NCBI GenBank assembly: GCA_900450595.1
Contig: UGGS01000001.1
Coordinates: forward strand, 124,001 to 188,000
Length of the DNA stretch: 64,000 nt
Reading direction: 5' to 3'
Origin: [Flavobacterium] thermophilum
Lineage (GTDB): Bacteria; Bacillota; Bacilli; Bacillales; Anoxybacillaceae
Shown in pieces: positions 62,973 to 64,000 of this stretch. Position 1 is the first letter of the stretch, and every line of letters starts with the position of its first letter. The notes under the pieces are model-generated. The model had not been told where the DNA came from, did no database searches, and saw only the letters and a list, made by a program, of their open reading frames with translations. The position numbers and the translations under genes are program-made.

Positions 62973-64000
62973 GTGTTCCGGACATTGCGCAGCAAATTGA
63001 TCGTCTTGATGGCTTTATTGTTAGTGATTTCATTGGCAGCAACACAACTCGTTGGGGTTGTGCAAATGCGGAAGATGGTGGATGCTGACGTGAAACAGCG
63101 GGCGCAGACGGCGCTTGATGGCCTGCTTGGCGATATTCGCGACAGTTTTCAAAGTGAGGAGAATAGCTTAGTGCAATTCAGTGAATCGCCGTTGGCTTTG
63201 CAAATGGTTCAAGATGAAAAAACGTGGCCGCAGCTTGAGAAACAGTTCCGCACGTTTTTGCGCCTGCATGAGAATGTGCAATTCATCTATATTGGCACGG
63301 AGCAGAAGAAAATGTACATATCGCCGATGACAGAGCTCCCGGATGGATACGATCCGACGAGCCGCCCGTGGTACAAGAAAGCGATGGAGCGTCCCGATGA
63401 AGTCGTGTGGACCGAACCGTACGTCGATGCCATTACCGGTAAGAACGTTGTAACATTGGCCAAGGCGGTGAGCGAAAACGGCCGCATTGTTGCGGTCATT
63501 GGGATCGACATGACGCTCGATGCGGTGACGAGAATCGTCAATGCGAGCGACGTTGGCTATCACGGATACCCCGTGCTGTTTGATGCGAAAGGGACGGCGG
63601 TCGTCCATCCGCAATACAAAGGAAAAAATATGGCGAAAAATGCGACGGTCCGCTACATGCTCGAGCATGAAAAAGGAATGCACGAATATGAGCAAGACGG
63701 CGAACGGCGGGTGATTTACTTCACTACGATTCCAGAGCTTGGCTGGAAAGTCGGCGCCGTCTATAAAGAAAAAGACTTATCGGCGATGAGCCGCTCGCTC
63801 GGAGCAACCATGCTTGTCATTACGGTGATTGCGTTCATCATCGCTTTGGTCGTCGTTTATTTCTTGGCGCGCTCGATCACAAGGCCGATTGTGGCGCTGC
63901 AAGAGCAAGTCGAAAAGGCAGCGGGTGGTGATTTGACCGTGCAAGTGCGCACCGTTGGCAAAGATGAAATCGGCCGCCTCGCTCGCCATTTTAACGAGAT
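62973..64000 (+). CDS. mcpC: Methyl-accepting chemotaxis protein with dCache sensor (McpC-like), partial
   Basis: The GTG at 62973 follows GAGGGGAG. 342 codons are visible: first membrane helix (about 8-30), an outer dCache domain (about 35-270) with YISPMTELPDGYDPTSRPWY and IGIDMTLDAVT, second helix (about 276-297), then the start of HAMP (RSITRPIVALQEQV). The cytoplasmic signalling part lies beyond the window. The DPTSRPWY-type motif is typical of sensors for amino acids. In B. subtilis McpC senses many amino acids and lies next to ykwB; the name is based on that. A TATAAT box lies at 62921-62926. Confidence 0.88.
   Translation, partial: MFRTLRSKLIVLMALLLVISLAATQLVGVVQMRKMVDADVKQRAQTALDGLLGDIRDSFQSEENSLVQFSESPLALQMVQDEKTWPQLEKQFRTFLRLHENVQFIYIGTEQKKMYISPMTELPDGYDPTSRPWYKKAMERPDEVVWTEPYVDAITGKNVVTLAKAVSENGRIVAVIGIDMTLDAVTRIVNASDVGYHGYPVLFDAKGTAVVHPQYKGKNMAKNATVRYMLEHEKGMHEYEQDGERRVIYFTTIPELGWKVGAVYKEKDLSAMSRSLGATMLVITVIAFIIALVVVYFLARSITRPIVALQEQVEKAAGGDLTVQVRTVGKDEIGRLARHFNE

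Overview
The window looks like a thermophilic Geobacillus (or Parageobacillus) chromosome. The GC-rich backbone follows the Bacillus subtilis order clpE - ykvI - queCDEF - ykvS/ykvT - glcT-ptsG-ptsH-ptsI - ykwB - mcpC, and the endospore genes (GerA-type receptor, cortex-hydrolase-like YkvT, YyaC, a probable spore-coat protein) fit a sporeformer. Very many insertion sequences cut through this backbone.

Layout. 1-0.9 kb: an ISL3-family element has cut off hepT of a HepT/MntA toxin-antitoxin pair. 1.1-9.5 kb: clpE under CtsR boxes, a YtkA-like lipoprotein gene with an internal stop, ykvI, and a gerA-type operon in the order A-C-B. 9.5-12.1 kb: a preQ1 riboswitch with its terminator in front of queC-queD-queE-queF. 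12.1-17.9 kb: short-chain dehydrogenases, ykvS, ykvT, a proline-rich protein behind a sporulation-type promoter, and a sporulation-kinase-like histidine kinase. 18-21.6 kb: a pile of ISL3, IS4 and IS200/IS605 (TnpB) elements, the last of which truncates an alpha/beta hydrolase. 22.4-27.7 kb: glcT and ptsG-ptsH-ptsI, with a RAT/terminator switch ahead of ptsG.

27.8-34.1 kb is a decayed polymorphic-toxin (Rhs/YD) locus: the 5' end of yyaC is fused to an Rhs fragment with no start, followed by a degenerate IS, a small lipoprotein, an IS630 relic, an immunity-like fragment and an orphan Rhs tip with a new C-terminal domain. 34.2-43.7 kb is a nest of transposons. An outer element (DUF6431-like protein, DDE transposase, AAA ATPase; TGT...ACA ends with several repeated sites) is interrupted by an IS4-type element and an ISLre2-type element, and the IS4-type element is itself interrupted by a second copy of the outer element. 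Target-site duplications of 5, 9-11 and 9 bp resolve the order.

43.8-61.8 kb is AT-richer and looks acquired. It begins at a 3' fragment of tRNA-Leu(CAA), continues with four GNAT acetyltransferase genes with three copies of a 62-bp structured repeat, then an Rrf2 regulator with a palindromic operator, an MnmA that is probably a second copy, two IS1634 copies, a complete ISL3 copy, a luciferase-like oxidoreductase, an NAD(P)-binding protein, an IS1182 element and a LytTR-DUF3021 pair. A 143-bp ISL3-derived MITE forms the 3' end of ykwB, and the window closes inside the mcpC-like chemoreceptor gene.
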